NCBI GenBank assembly: GCA_013140955.1 | Contig: JABFRY010000217.1 | Span: 1-5,289 of the forward strand | DNA length: 5,289 nt | Direction: 5' to 3' | Origin: Acidobacteriota bacterium | GTDB lineage: Bacteria; Acidobacteriota; Vicinamibacteria; Vicinamibacterales; UBA2999 | Shown: piece by piece, positions 1-5,288 of the stretch | Layout: the number at the start of each line of letters is the position of its first letter | Position numbering within the stretch: position 1 is the stretch's first letter | Notes under the pieces: model-generated | Seen by the model: the letters and a program-made list of their open reading frames with translations, nothing else | Databases searched by the model: none | What the model was told of the DNA's origin: nothing | Translations under genes and position numbers: made by a program

Positions 1-1
1 C

Positions 2-853
2 TTCGGCATGGCCTTCCACGACGGCTACCTGTACGTGGGCAACACCGGGTCACTGGTGCGCTACCGCTACACAAGTGGCGACCTGAAGGCGCAGGGTGCG
101 CCCGAGAAGCTCCTCGACCTGCCGGTCGGCGGCCACTCGACGCGCAACATCGTCTTCAACCGCGCGGGCACGAAGATGTACCTGGCGGTCGGCTCGCAGT
201 CGAACAACGACGCGGGTGAGGACTGCCGGCGCGCCGCGATCCTCGAGTTCAACCCGGACGGCTCCGGCTACCGCGTGTACGGGTCGGGCATCCGCAACCC
301 GGTGGGCCTGGCGCTCCAGCCCGGCACCGACATCGTGTGGACGGCCGTCAACGAGCGCGACAACCTGGGTGACGACCTCGTGCCCGACTACGCCACGTCG
401 GTGAAGGACGGCGGCTTCTACGGCTGGCCGTACTCCTACATCGGCAGCAACTACGACCCGCGCTACAACGGCGCGTTCCCCGAGAAGGTGCGTGGCGCGC
501 TGGTACCCGACGTGCTCTTCCCGTCGCACTCCGCGGCGCTCGGCATCACCTTCTACACGGGCACGCAGTTCCCGGCCCGCTACCGCAACGGCGGCTTCGT
601 GGCGCTGCACGGCTCGTGGAACCGCTCGGTGGCCTCGGGCTACAAGGTGGTGTTCTTCCCGATGACCGACGGCCGTCCGGGCCCGGTGGAAGACTTCATG
701 ACCGGCTTTCTGGCCAGCAACGGCAGCAACGGCACCGCCATCGAACAGTGGGGGCGCCCCGTGGGCGTGACCGTGGCACCCGACGGCTCGCTGCTCGTCT
801 CCGACGACGGCGGCAACCGCATCTGGAGAGTGCGCGCCAGCGGCGCGCGCTAG
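2..853 (+). CDS. PQQ-dependent glucose/sorbosone dehydrogenase family protein (5' end outside window)
   Basis: This is the C-terminal 283 residues of a soluble glucose dehydrogenase / L-sorbosone dehydrogenase-type six-bladed beta-propeller. Such enzymes usually act outside the cytoplasm and oxidise sugars or aldehydes with PQQ as cofactor. Counting from the Met codon at 8, visible family motifs are GGHSTRN (residues 41-47, the His at the catalytic-base position), GIRNPVGL (R96, matching the PQQ-contacting Arg of soluble glucose dehydrogenase), the NERDNLGDD segment, GFYGWP (136-141), HSAALGITFYTG and HGSWNR, ending with a propeller-closing VAPDGSLLVSDDGGNRIWRV. The Met at 8 is probably internal: the frame is open to the left edge and the family normally has about 100 more residues plus a signal peptide. 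The last seven residues and the stop codon coincide with the first unit of a tandem repeat. Family assignment is firm; the substrate is not known. Confidence 0.9.
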   Translation, partial: FGMAFHDGYLYVGNTGSLVRYRYTSGDLKAQGAPEKLLDLPVGGHSTRNIVFNRAGTKMYLAVGSQSNNDAGEDCRRAAILEFNPDGSGYRVYGSGIRNPVGLALQPGTDIVWTAVNERDNLGDDLVPDYATSVKDGGFYGWPYSYIGSNYDPRYNGAFPEKVRGALVPDVLFPSHSAALGITFYTGTQFPARYRNGGFVALHGSWNRSVASGYKVVFFPMTDGRPGPVEDFMTGFLASNGSNGTAIEQWGRPVGVTVAPDGSLLVSDDGGNRIWRVRASGAR

Positions 854-949
854 GCATCACAGTGCGCGCCACCGGCGCGCGCTAAGAATCGGCGTGCGCG
901 CGAGTGGCGCGCGCTGAGAATCGGCGTGCGCCCCACCGGCGCGCGCTAC
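830..949 (+). repeat. 32-bp tandem repeat, about 3.75 copies, overlapping the end of the dehydrogenase gene
   Basis: Four copies of a 24-base core start at 830, 862, 894 and 926 with a strict 32-base period. The first core is the dehydrogenase 3' end, reading VRASGAR-stop. The others, read in register with the repeat, give VRATGAR-stop, VRASGAR-stop and VRPTGAR-Tyr. The stop position is TAG (851), TAA (883), TGA (915), then TAC (947). The 8-base spacers after copies 2 and 3 are identical (GAATCGGC). Each core is also a near-palindrome: GCGCGCC, a 3-base loop, GGCGCGC. This is perfect in copies 1 and 2 and has one mismatch in copies 3 and 4. The array could therefore act as a stack of RNA hairpins behind the gene. 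It may have arisen by duplication of the gene's end; no function is proven. Confidence 0.85.
832..880 (+). terminator. Candidate hairpins at the dehydrogenase stop (no U-tract)
   Basis: Two perfect 7-bp GC stems with 3-base loops lie at 832-848 and 864-880, one over the final codons and one just after the stop. They could slow or end transcription, or protect the mRNA 3' end. There is no run of T after either stem, so they are not classical intrinsic terminators, and the call is an inference from position and fold. Confidence 0.35.
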
Positions 950-1023
950 GAGCTGCCTGCCGGGCGGCGCCGGCCCACACACCGGGCCGCCCGGCGCACC
1001 TCCCCACTCCAGCGAGGCTCGTG

Positions 1024-1578
1024 ATGGACGGCACGCTCGCCAGCGCCTACCTCGCCGACGTCCTCCGCACGTTCCGCAATCAGAAGACGCTCGCCGAGGC
1101 GGCCCTCGCACAGGTGAGCGACGCTGCGCTGCATCACCGGCTCGACGAGGAGGCGAACAGCCTCGCCATGCTCATGGCGCACCTGTCGGGCAACCTGCGC
1201 TCGCGCTTCACGTACTTCCTCACGAGCGACGGCGAGAAGCCGGACCGCGACCGCGATGCCGAGTTCGAGCCGCCGGTCCAGCCCCGGCGGGAAGACCTCG
1301 TGGCCGCGTGGGACGAGGCGTGGGCGACGGCGCTCGAAAGCCTCGGCGCGCTCGTACCCGAGGACCTCGGACGCACCGTCACCATTCGTCACGAACCGTT
1401 CCTGGTGGTCGAGGCCCTCAACCGGCTGGCCACGCATACGGCCTATCACGTGGGGCAGATCGTGCTGCTGGCCCGGCACGCGTGCGGACCCGGCTGGCAC
1501 TCGCTCACCATCCCTCGTGGGCAGTCGAGGCAGGCGCGTGTCGGCACCTTCAAGCAGGGCATCGTGCGCCAGCCCTAG
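1024..1578 (+). CDS. DUF1572 / DinB-like superfamily protein
   Basis: This 184-residue soluble protein matches the DUF1572 branch of the DinB/YfiT-like four-helix-bundle superfamily. Characteristic stretches are RFRNQK-type helix 1 (here TFRNQK, 16-21), MAHLSGNLRSRFTYFLTSDGEKP (51-73), DAEFE (78-82), EDLGRTVTIRHEP (113-125), HTAYHVGQIVLLAR (138-151) and SLTIPRGQS (160-168). The three histidines H53, H138 and H142 sit where DinB-like proteins bind a divalent metal. Members include thiol-dependent transferases, but the reaction of DUF1572 proteins is not established and none is claimed here. The ATG at 1024 is chosen because a CGAGG motif at 1013-1017 lies 6 bases upstream; the GTG at 1021 would be too close to it. 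The open frame runs back to 904, but that part is the repeat array. The gene is complete and convergent with the TIR-protease gene. Confidence 0.9.
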   Translation: MDGTLASAYLADVLRTFRNQKTLAEAALAQVSDAALHHRLDEEANSLAMLMAHLSGNLRSRFTYFLTSDGEKPDRDRDAEFEPPVQPRREDLVAAWDEAWATALESLGALVPEDLGRTVTIRHEPFLVVEALNRLATHTAYHVGQIVLLARHACGPGWHSLTIPRGQSRQARVGTFKQGIVRQP

Positions 1579-1697
1579 AACCCATCTCACACAGGGGAGC
1601 GCAGCACCGAAAGCGGCGAGGCGCCCGGCTGGCCATGCGCGACGACCGACCATACCGGCGCGTCGCGCCGTCAGGTCGCACCGGGGGGCGGACCTCC
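1579..1697. other. Short convergent intergenic region with inverted repeats
   Basis: This gap separates two convergent stop codons. It holds an 8-bp perfect inverted repeat, GCGCGACG (1637-1644) with CGTCGCGC (1661-1668), and a shorter palindrome, GGCGCG-T-CGCGCC (1657-1669), that competes with it. Either could serve as a two-way terminator stem, but no T-run follows on either strand. No gene is seen here. Confidence 0.4.
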
Positions 1698-2903
1698 CTA
1701 CGGCGTGAATGCCTCGATGAAGGTGGTCCGCATGGTCTCGGTGGGGATGGCCAGCGACTTCGTGGCGCCGTCGCCGGCCACGAGCATGCCGACGACGCGG
1801 CCGCCGTCGTCGAGGATCGGGGCTCCCGAGTCGCCGCCCGCCGACACGTGCGTGGTGGCCAGCAGGTCGAGCGTGGGCCCGTCGTTCCCCAGATAGCGAG
1901 AGGCCTCGCGAATCGCCAGCACCCGGCCCGGTGTCCGGTCCGAGACGCTCCGGTAGCGCTCGATCGCATCGCCCACCGCGAGGCTCCCCGCGAAGCGCAC
2001 GACGGTGGTGTTGGGCCGCATCAGGCCGGCATCGGGCTCGAGCAGCACGAGATCGACGTCGCACCGCCTGGCCACCACATGCGCGGAGCCGTCCCAGCGA
2101 CCCGCGCCGCGCAGCTCCACCGTGTCGGCCTCGCCGACGACATGGCACGGCGTGATGATGTGGCCGGACGGCAGCACGAGCGCGGTGGCAATCGTCTGCG
2201 CCGCGACGGCGATCTGCACGGCCAGCGGGGCGGCAGACGTCCGGCTGTCGCCGGTGGCGACGGGGCCCGCCGTTCCGCCAGGGCCTCCAGCGGCCACGCT
2301 CGCAAGGTCGCCCGTGCCGGTGGCCGCCACGTCCTCGCTCGTGGGGCCCGAGAGTGACCCGTCCGGGGAGCCCCCGCGCCAGAGCAGCGCAGCGCCGACG
2401 AGAAGCACGGCCGCCACGGCGGCCGCCAGTGCCCACGTGCGTCGTTCGGCATACCACGGGCGCACGCGCACGACCGGAGTCGGCATGGGAGAGGGCACGC
2501 CCGACAGACGCCCCGTAATGGCGCGGCACATCTCGTCGAACCCCGGATGGGCGGGGTCGCCGTCCCAGTCGATGAGGTCGGTGTAGTCGTGCTGCCCGAA
2601 CCCGAGCGGGATGTCCACCGCCTCGATGCGGACCGGCAACAGCACGCCGCGCCGCAGCGCCCGGCCGGCCTCGTCGAGCACGAAGTCGCTCTCGACCGAC
2701 CGGGTGGACCAGAGCACGACCACGCAGCGCGCCTGCTGGAGCTTCTCGGCGATGACCCGGCGGTAGGCGTCGCCGGCCACGATGTGATGGTCCCACCACA
2801 CGTGCCAGCCCTTGGCGGAGAGCGCCGCCGCCAGGCGCGCGGCCACCGGGCGCTCTTCGCTCTTGTAGCTGATGAGGACGTCGACGGGCTGCGGATCGGG
2901 CAT
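1698..2903 (-). CDS. TIR domain - transmembrane helix - trypsin-like serine protease fusion
   Basis: This 401-residue protein has three parts. Residues about 6-125 are a TIR domain: VDVLISYKSEE (7-17, strand A/AA loop), GWHVWWDHHIVAGD (32-45, BB-loop region), VVVLWSTRSVESDF (61-74) and LLPVRIE (88-94). E78 sits at the catalytic Glu of NAD-cleaving TIRs, in FxxxE rather than the usual WxxxE. Residues about 156-175 (WALAAAVAAVLLVGAALLW) form one membrane helix, preceded by RVRPWYAERR; the positive-inside rule puts the TIR in the cytoplasm. After a Gly/Ser/Thr/Ala-rich linker (176-226) comes a trypsin/HtrA-like protease domain (about 230-400) with H254 (ITPCHVV), D284 (DVDLVLLE) and S359 (GGDSGAP), and no PDZ domain. 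The ATG at 2903 is preferred because it gives a normal TIR N-terminus; a GTG at 2969 is possible, and neither has a clear Shine-Dalgarno motif. The gene is alone: convergent with the DUF1572 gene, divergent from the SMP-30 gene. Defence or stress signalling is inferred; the target is unknown. Confidence 0.88.
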   Translation of the reverse strand: MPDPQPVDVLISYKSEERPVAARLAAALSAKGWHVWWDHHIVAGDAYRRVIAEKLQQARCVVVLWSTRSVESDFVLDEAGRALRRGVLLPVRIEAVDIPLGFGQHDYTDLIDWDGDPAHPGFDEMCRAITGRLSGVPSPMPTPVVRVRPWYAERRTWALAAAVAAVLLVGAALLWRGGSPDGSLSGPTSEDVAATGTGDLASVAAGGPGGTAGPVATGDSRTSAAPLAVQIAVAAQTIATALVLPSGHIITPCHVVGEADTVELRGAGRWDGSAHVVARRCDVDLVLLEPDAGLMRPNTTVVRFAGSLAVGDAIERYRSVSDRTPGRVLAIREASRYLGNDGPTLDLLATTHVSAGGDSGAPILDDGGRVVGMLVAGDGATKSLAIPTETMRTTFIEAFTP

Positions 2904-3001
2904 GGGTCGGCGCAGGTCCGGCCCTGCGCAGGCGGAAGTGTACACGAGCACGTTGCACCTGACGGACACTGTCCAGCGGGTCGGCCGGGCGGACGGCTCC
3001 G

Positions 3002-3044
3002 GTCAGCCGCGACGGCCTCGTCAGGCCGTCCACGGATCGCTGAC
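3002..3044. promoter_or_regulatory. Nested inverted repeat, possible operator or leader structure
   Basis: The inner stem is perfect: GACGGCCT (3011-3018), loop CGTC, AGGCCGTC (3023-3030). An outer pair, GTCAGC (3002-3007) with GCTGAC (3039-3044), encloses it, and GACGGCC recurs directly at 3042. The site lies about 100 bases upstream of the TIR-protease start and about 120 upstream of the SMP-30-like start. A protein-binding site or leader hairpin is possible; only the symmetry is seen. Confidence 0.35.
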
Positions 3045-3120
3045 GGCCAGCCACCGCCCAGACGAAGGCCCGCAGCGTCCACAGGACCGGGAGCGCGCGC
3101 AATGGCCCGCGTCGATTCGC

Positions 3121-3126
3121 TACAAT
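3121..3126 (+). promoter_or_regulatory. Candidate -10 element of the SMP-30-like gene
   Basis: TACAAT matches the sigma-70 -10 consensus TATAAT at five of six bases, in an otherwise GC-rich gap, 41 bases before the chosen GTG start. No good -35 hexamer is seen 16-18 bases upstream, so this is a candidate only. Confidence 0.4.
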
Positions 3127-3157
3127 CGGCGGGTTCCCCTGCACGTACCCCATCCAT

Positions 3158-3161
3158 GGAG
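3158..3161 (+). promoter_or_regulatory. Ribosome-binding site that decides a GTG start
   Basis: GGAG stands 6 bases before the GTG at 3168. It overlaps the ATG at 3156 and touches the ATG at 3162, so only the GTG has proper spacing. This favours the GTG despite two nearby in-frame ATG codons. Confidence 0.5.
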
Positions 3162-3167
3162 ATGCCT

Positions 3168-4145
3168 GTGACACGACTGCCTTTCATCGCCACGCTGACC
3201 GCCGCCACCGCCCTGCTCGCCGGATGCGGCGGCGCACCGGAGCCTGCGGAGGAGACGGCTGCGCAACCCGAGGCCGCCGCGTCCGCGCCCGTTGCCCTGC
3301 CCGAGAGCATCACCGCCGAGCGCGGGGGCTTCATCCCCGAGGGCGTGGAGTTCGACACGGCCGGCGGACGCCTCCTCACCGGCTCGCTCGCCGAGGGCTC
3401 CATCTTCCAGCTGCACGAGGACGGACGCGTCACGGCCGTCGTCACGGACCCAGAACTCGTGTCGTCGGTCGGCATCGAGGCCGACGAGCCACGCAACCGA
3501 CTGCTCGTGGCCAACTCCGATCGCTCGGTCTTCCAGGGCGGCGGACGCGGACACGCGAAGCTCGGCGTCTACGACCTGGCGAGCGGCGCGCGTCTGGCCA
3601 TGGTGGACCTCGGCGCCACGCTCACCGACGCGCCTGCCGACACCGTGCACTTCGCCAACGACGTGGCGGTGGCCGACGACGGCACGGCCTACGTCACCGA
3701 CACACGCGCCGGCGTCGTCTACCGCGTGACGCCCGACTTCCAGGCCTCGGTGCTCTCGCGGTTCGACGGGCTCGACGGCTTCGCCCCGAACGGCATCGTG
3801 TACCACCCGTCCGGCTACCTGCTCGTCGCGAGCGGGGGCTCGCTCTGGAAGGTGCAGCTCGACGACGCCGCCACCGCCACGCAGGTGACGCTGCCGGAGG
3901 AGATTCCCGGCCAGGACGGCATGGTGTGGAGACCGGACGGCGCACTGGCCATCGTCAGCAACTCGGGCAACCGGGTCGTGGCCCTCACGAGCGCCGACGA
4001 CTGGGCCACGGCCAGCCTCGCCGGCGTGGCCACCTACGACACCCAGGCCACGACGGCCGCGGTCGTGGGCGACGACATCTACGTCGTGCACCCGCACTTC
4101 GCGGACGCAGACCCGCCGAGCGTCCAGCGCGTCGCGTTCCAGTAG
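3168..4145 (+). CDS. SMP-30/gluconolactonase-like beta-propeller lipoprotein
   Basis: This 325-residue protein begins with a lipoprotein signal peptide: a basic Arg at position 3, a hydrophobic stretch and the lipobox LLAGC, with the lipidated Cys at 20. An Ala/Pro/Glu-rich tether (about 21-46) follows, then a six-bladed propeller of the SMP-30/gluconolactonase/regucalcin type. Residues at metal-ligand positions of that family appear in order: E58 in IPEGVEF, N164 in ANDVAV, N208 in PNGIVY and D250 in QDGMVWRPDG. Members hydrolyse lactones or related esters, or serve as sugar-binding propellers; the substrate here is unknown. The GTG at 3168 is chosen because GGAG (3158-3161) lies 6 bases upstream. 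ATG codons at 3156 and 3162 are in frame but lack a spaced ribosome-binding site; they would add four or two residues without harming the signal peptide. The protein is expected in the periplasm, anchored to a membrane. It is a single gene, divergent from the TIR-protease gene and convergent with the glycosyltransferase. Confidence 0.87.
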   Translation: MTRLPFIATLTAATALLAGCGGAPEPAEETAAQPEAAASAPVALPESITAERGGFIPEGVEFDTAGGRLLTGSLAEGSIFQLHEDGRVTAVVTDPELVSSVGIEADEPRNRLLVANSDRSVFQGGGRGHAKLGVYDLASGARLAMVDLGATLTDAPADTVHFANDVAVADDGTAYVTDTRAGVVYRVTPDFQASVLSRFDGLDGFAPNGIVYHPSGYLLVASGGSLWKVQLDDAATATQVTLPEEIPGQDGMVWRPDGALAIVSNSGNRVVALTSADDWATASLAGVATYDTQATTAAVVGDDIYVVHPHFADADPPSVQRVAFQ

Positions 4146-4150
4146 CCGGG

Positions 4151-4390
4151 ATGCGTCAACGGCGCAGACAAGCACACCAGCGCGGAACGGGCACGGCCCG
4201 TTCCCGCGCCGGCTTCGACCAACTCGTGGCCGCCGGGGTCATCCGCCCGCCGGTTGACACCGCGAGTCCCGTCGAAGAGTGGCCGACCTTCAGCCTTGCG
4301 GCCGGTACCACGGCGTCGCTGGTGGATGCGGACCGTGGCGACACGGAGCACCCGGCGAGCGGTTGGCCGAACCCCTACGCGGAGGGCTGA
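4151..4390 (+). CDS. Small ORF resembling the C-terminal tail of a Phd/VapB-type antitoxin (possible remnant)
   Basis: From the ATG at 4151 this frame encodes 79 residues. The stretch from about 4213 on (FDQLVAAGVIRPPVD, then PVEEWPTFSL, then an AGTTASLVDADRGD-like run) resembles the tails of Phd/YefM- or VapB-type antitoxins, where an LVAEGxVRPP motif is followed by a Pro-rich link and an acidic end. Third codon positions from 4213 on are mostly G or C, as in the neighbours. The N-terminal DNA-binding part expected of an antitoxin is missing: the first 20 residues are Arg/Gln-rich and their DNA folds into the hairpin at 4180-4209. No toxin gene (for example PIN domain) follows; the glycosyltransferase gene overlaps this ORF's end by 16 bases on the other strand. 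It may be a decayed fragment of a toxin-antitoxin pair or chance coding. The resemblance is from memory of family tails, so confidence is low. Confidence 0.35.
   Translation: MRQRRRQAHQRGTGTARSRAGFDQLVAAGVIRPPVDTASPVEEWPTFSLAAGTTASLVDADRGDTEHPASGWPNPYAEG
4180..4209. terminator. Strong hairpin between convergent genes, likely bidirectional terminator
   Basis: GCGCGGAACGGGC (4180-4192), loop ACG, and GCCCGTTCCCGCGC (4196-4209) pair along 13 bp with one bulged base. The hairpin begins 35 bases after the SMP-30-like stop and lies beyond the glycosyltransferase stop on the other strand, where a two-way terminator is expected. No clear T-tract follows, so it would be an atypical, GC-rich stem. Confidence 0.5.
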
Positions 4391-5253
4391 CGCGCGGCGG
4401 CGAGCAGGCGGAGGCGACAGCGCGCAGCCAGGACGGCGCGCGCGAGCGGCCGGCGCGGGTCGAGCGGACCCGTGGCCACGTGGGTGATGTAGTAGCGGTA
4501 GGCGCTCTGGTGGAACGCCCGGATGGACGCGGCGCGTGCCGTGCGGCTGGATCGGCCGACGGTGTGCACGGCCGTGGCCCCCGGTGCGTAGCGCACGTGC
4601 CAACCCGCGGCGCGCAGGCGGCGGCAGAGATCCGCATCCTCCCAGTACAGGAAGTAGCCCTCGTCGAAGCCGCGCACCTGCGCCAGGGCCGCGCGCCGCG
4701 CGAGCATGCACGCGCCGGACACCCAGTCCACCGCGAGGCTCGCCTCGCCGGCCGGCAGGTCGTCGGCGGTCACGATGTTGCGGGTGGCCTCGGCGAGCGA
4801 CGGGAACAGGCGCGTCAGCCGCGTGCTGCGCCCGAAGAGGCCCGTGAGCATGTCCGGGTCGCCGCGTGCGCTCCGCTGCACCGCGCCGTCCGGGTCGAGG
4901 ATGCGGGGGCCCACGACGGCACAGCGCGGATGACGTGCCAGCTCGCCCTCGAGCGCGGCCACCGCGCCTGGGGTGAGACGGCAGTCCGGGTTCATCACGA
5001 GCACGAGCGGCGCGGCCGTGGCCGCCACGCCCTGGTTCACGCCGCGTCCGAAGCCGACGTTGGTGGGGTTGGCCACCAGGCGGACCCGCGGCGCGAAGGC
5101 CGCCACGAAGGCCGCGCTCCCGTCGGCGGAGGCGTTGTCCACCACCACGGCCTCCCACTCGCGGCCCTCGAGCGTCTGCGCGAGCGAGGCGAGCGCCGCC
5201 TGGAGCTCGTCGCCCGCGTTGTAGTTCACGATGACGGCGGCGATGGCCGTCAC
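4375..5253 (-). CDS. Glycosyltransferase family 2 (rhamnosyltransferase-like)
   Basis: This complete 292-residue GT2 (GT-A fold) enzyme would transfer a nucleotide-activated sugar, often a deoxyhexose such as rhamnose, in cell-surface polysaccharide or O-antigen assembly at the inner face of the membrane. Motifs in order are AAVIVNYNAGDEL (5-17), VVVDNASADGS (36-46, donor nucleotide binding), NPTNVGFGRGVNQG (62-75), LVMNPDC (85-91, D90 at the metal-binding DxD position), VDWVSGACML (175-184) and FDEGYFLYWEDADLCRRL (196-213, with the ED pair near the catalytic base). The overall pattern is that of WbbL-like enzymes; acceptor and donor cannot be read from the sequence. The start is GTG at 5253, overlapping the stop of an upstream gene as GTGA, with a GGGGA motif 7 bases before it. 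There is no transmembrane helix. The tail is Arg/Ala/Leu-rich (RAVLAARCRLRLLAAARQ), possibly membrane-peripheral. Confidence 0.92.
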   Translation of the reverse strand: MTAIAAVIVNYNAGDELQAALASLAQTLEGREWEAVVVDNASADGSAAFVAAFAPRVRLVANPTNVGFGRGVNQGVAATAAPLVLVMNPDCRLTPGAVAALEGELARHPRCAVVGPRILDPDGAVQRSARGDPDMLTGLFGRSTRLTRLFPSLAEATRNIVTADDLPAGEASLAVDWVSGACMLARRAALAQVRGFDEGYFLYWEDADLCRRLRAAGWHVRYAPGATAVHTVGRSSRTARAASIRAFHQSAYRYYITHVATGPLDPRRPLARAVLAARCRLRLLAAARQPSA

Positions 5254-5288
5254 CGTGCGATCCCCACGTCGAACCGCTTCTCCCGCCG
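5250..5288 (-). CDS. 3' end of an upstream gene in the glycosyltransferase operon (truncated by window)
   Basis: On the reverse strand a frame open to the right edge encodes RREKRFDVGIAR and stops at TGA (5252-5250). That stop overlaps the glycosyltransferase GTG as GTGA, the usual layout of translationally coupled genes in an operon. Only 12 codons are visible, so no family can be named. An alternative is that the glycosyltransferase frame itself, which is also open to the edge, begins further upstream. Confidence 0.45.
   Translation of the reverse strand, partial: RREKRFDVGIAR

Larger units (their letters stand above)
2904..3167. other. Divergent intergenic region between TIR-protease and SMP-30-like genes
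   Basis: About 260 bases separate two divergently transcribed genes. The region holds a nested inverted repeat at 3002-3044 and a -10-like element at 3121 for the rightward gene. On the leftward strand a weak TACACT (2942-2937) lies about 35 bases before the TIR-protease ATG, without a convincing -35. No gene, tRNA or other RNA is recognised. Confidence 0.6.

Noticed and set aside
8..10. ATG at 8 as the true start of the dehydrogenase
   Set aside because: The frame continues to the left edge and the family's first propeller blade and signal peptide would be missing, so the gene is cut by the window.
830..949. CRISPR array
   Set aside because: The units are contiguous, the 8-base spacers are too short and two are identical, and the first unit is coding sequence.
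904..1023. Earlier ATG at 904 for the DUF1572 protein
   Set aside because: The extra residues derive from the tandem repeat and are Arg/Pro/Ala-rich, and family members start near the residue encoded at 1024.
2904..2969. GTG start at 2969 for the TIR-protease, adding 22 residues
   Set aside because: The added residues form neither a signal peptide nor part of the TIR fold and there is no Shine-Dalgarno motif. The ATG at 2903 gives the usual short lead into the first TIR strand. It cannot be fully excluded.
2547..3155. Upstream extension of the SMP-30-like gene through 203 more codons
   Set aside because: It overlaps the TIR-protease gene on the other strand, has no domain, and would bury a clear lipoprotein signal peptide inside the protein.
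946..3174. Very long reverse-strand open frame of 742 codons
   Set aside because: Its product is Arg/Gly/Pro/Ala-rich without a recognisable domain, and it runs across the DUF1572 gene and, in another frame, the TIR-protease gene. Long stop-free shadows are expected at this GC content.
4079..5158. Reverse-strand frame of 359 codons over the glycosyltransferase
   Set aside because: It is a shadow in another frame of the glycosyltransferase gene, with Arg/Gly/Pro-rich low-complexity composition and no motif.
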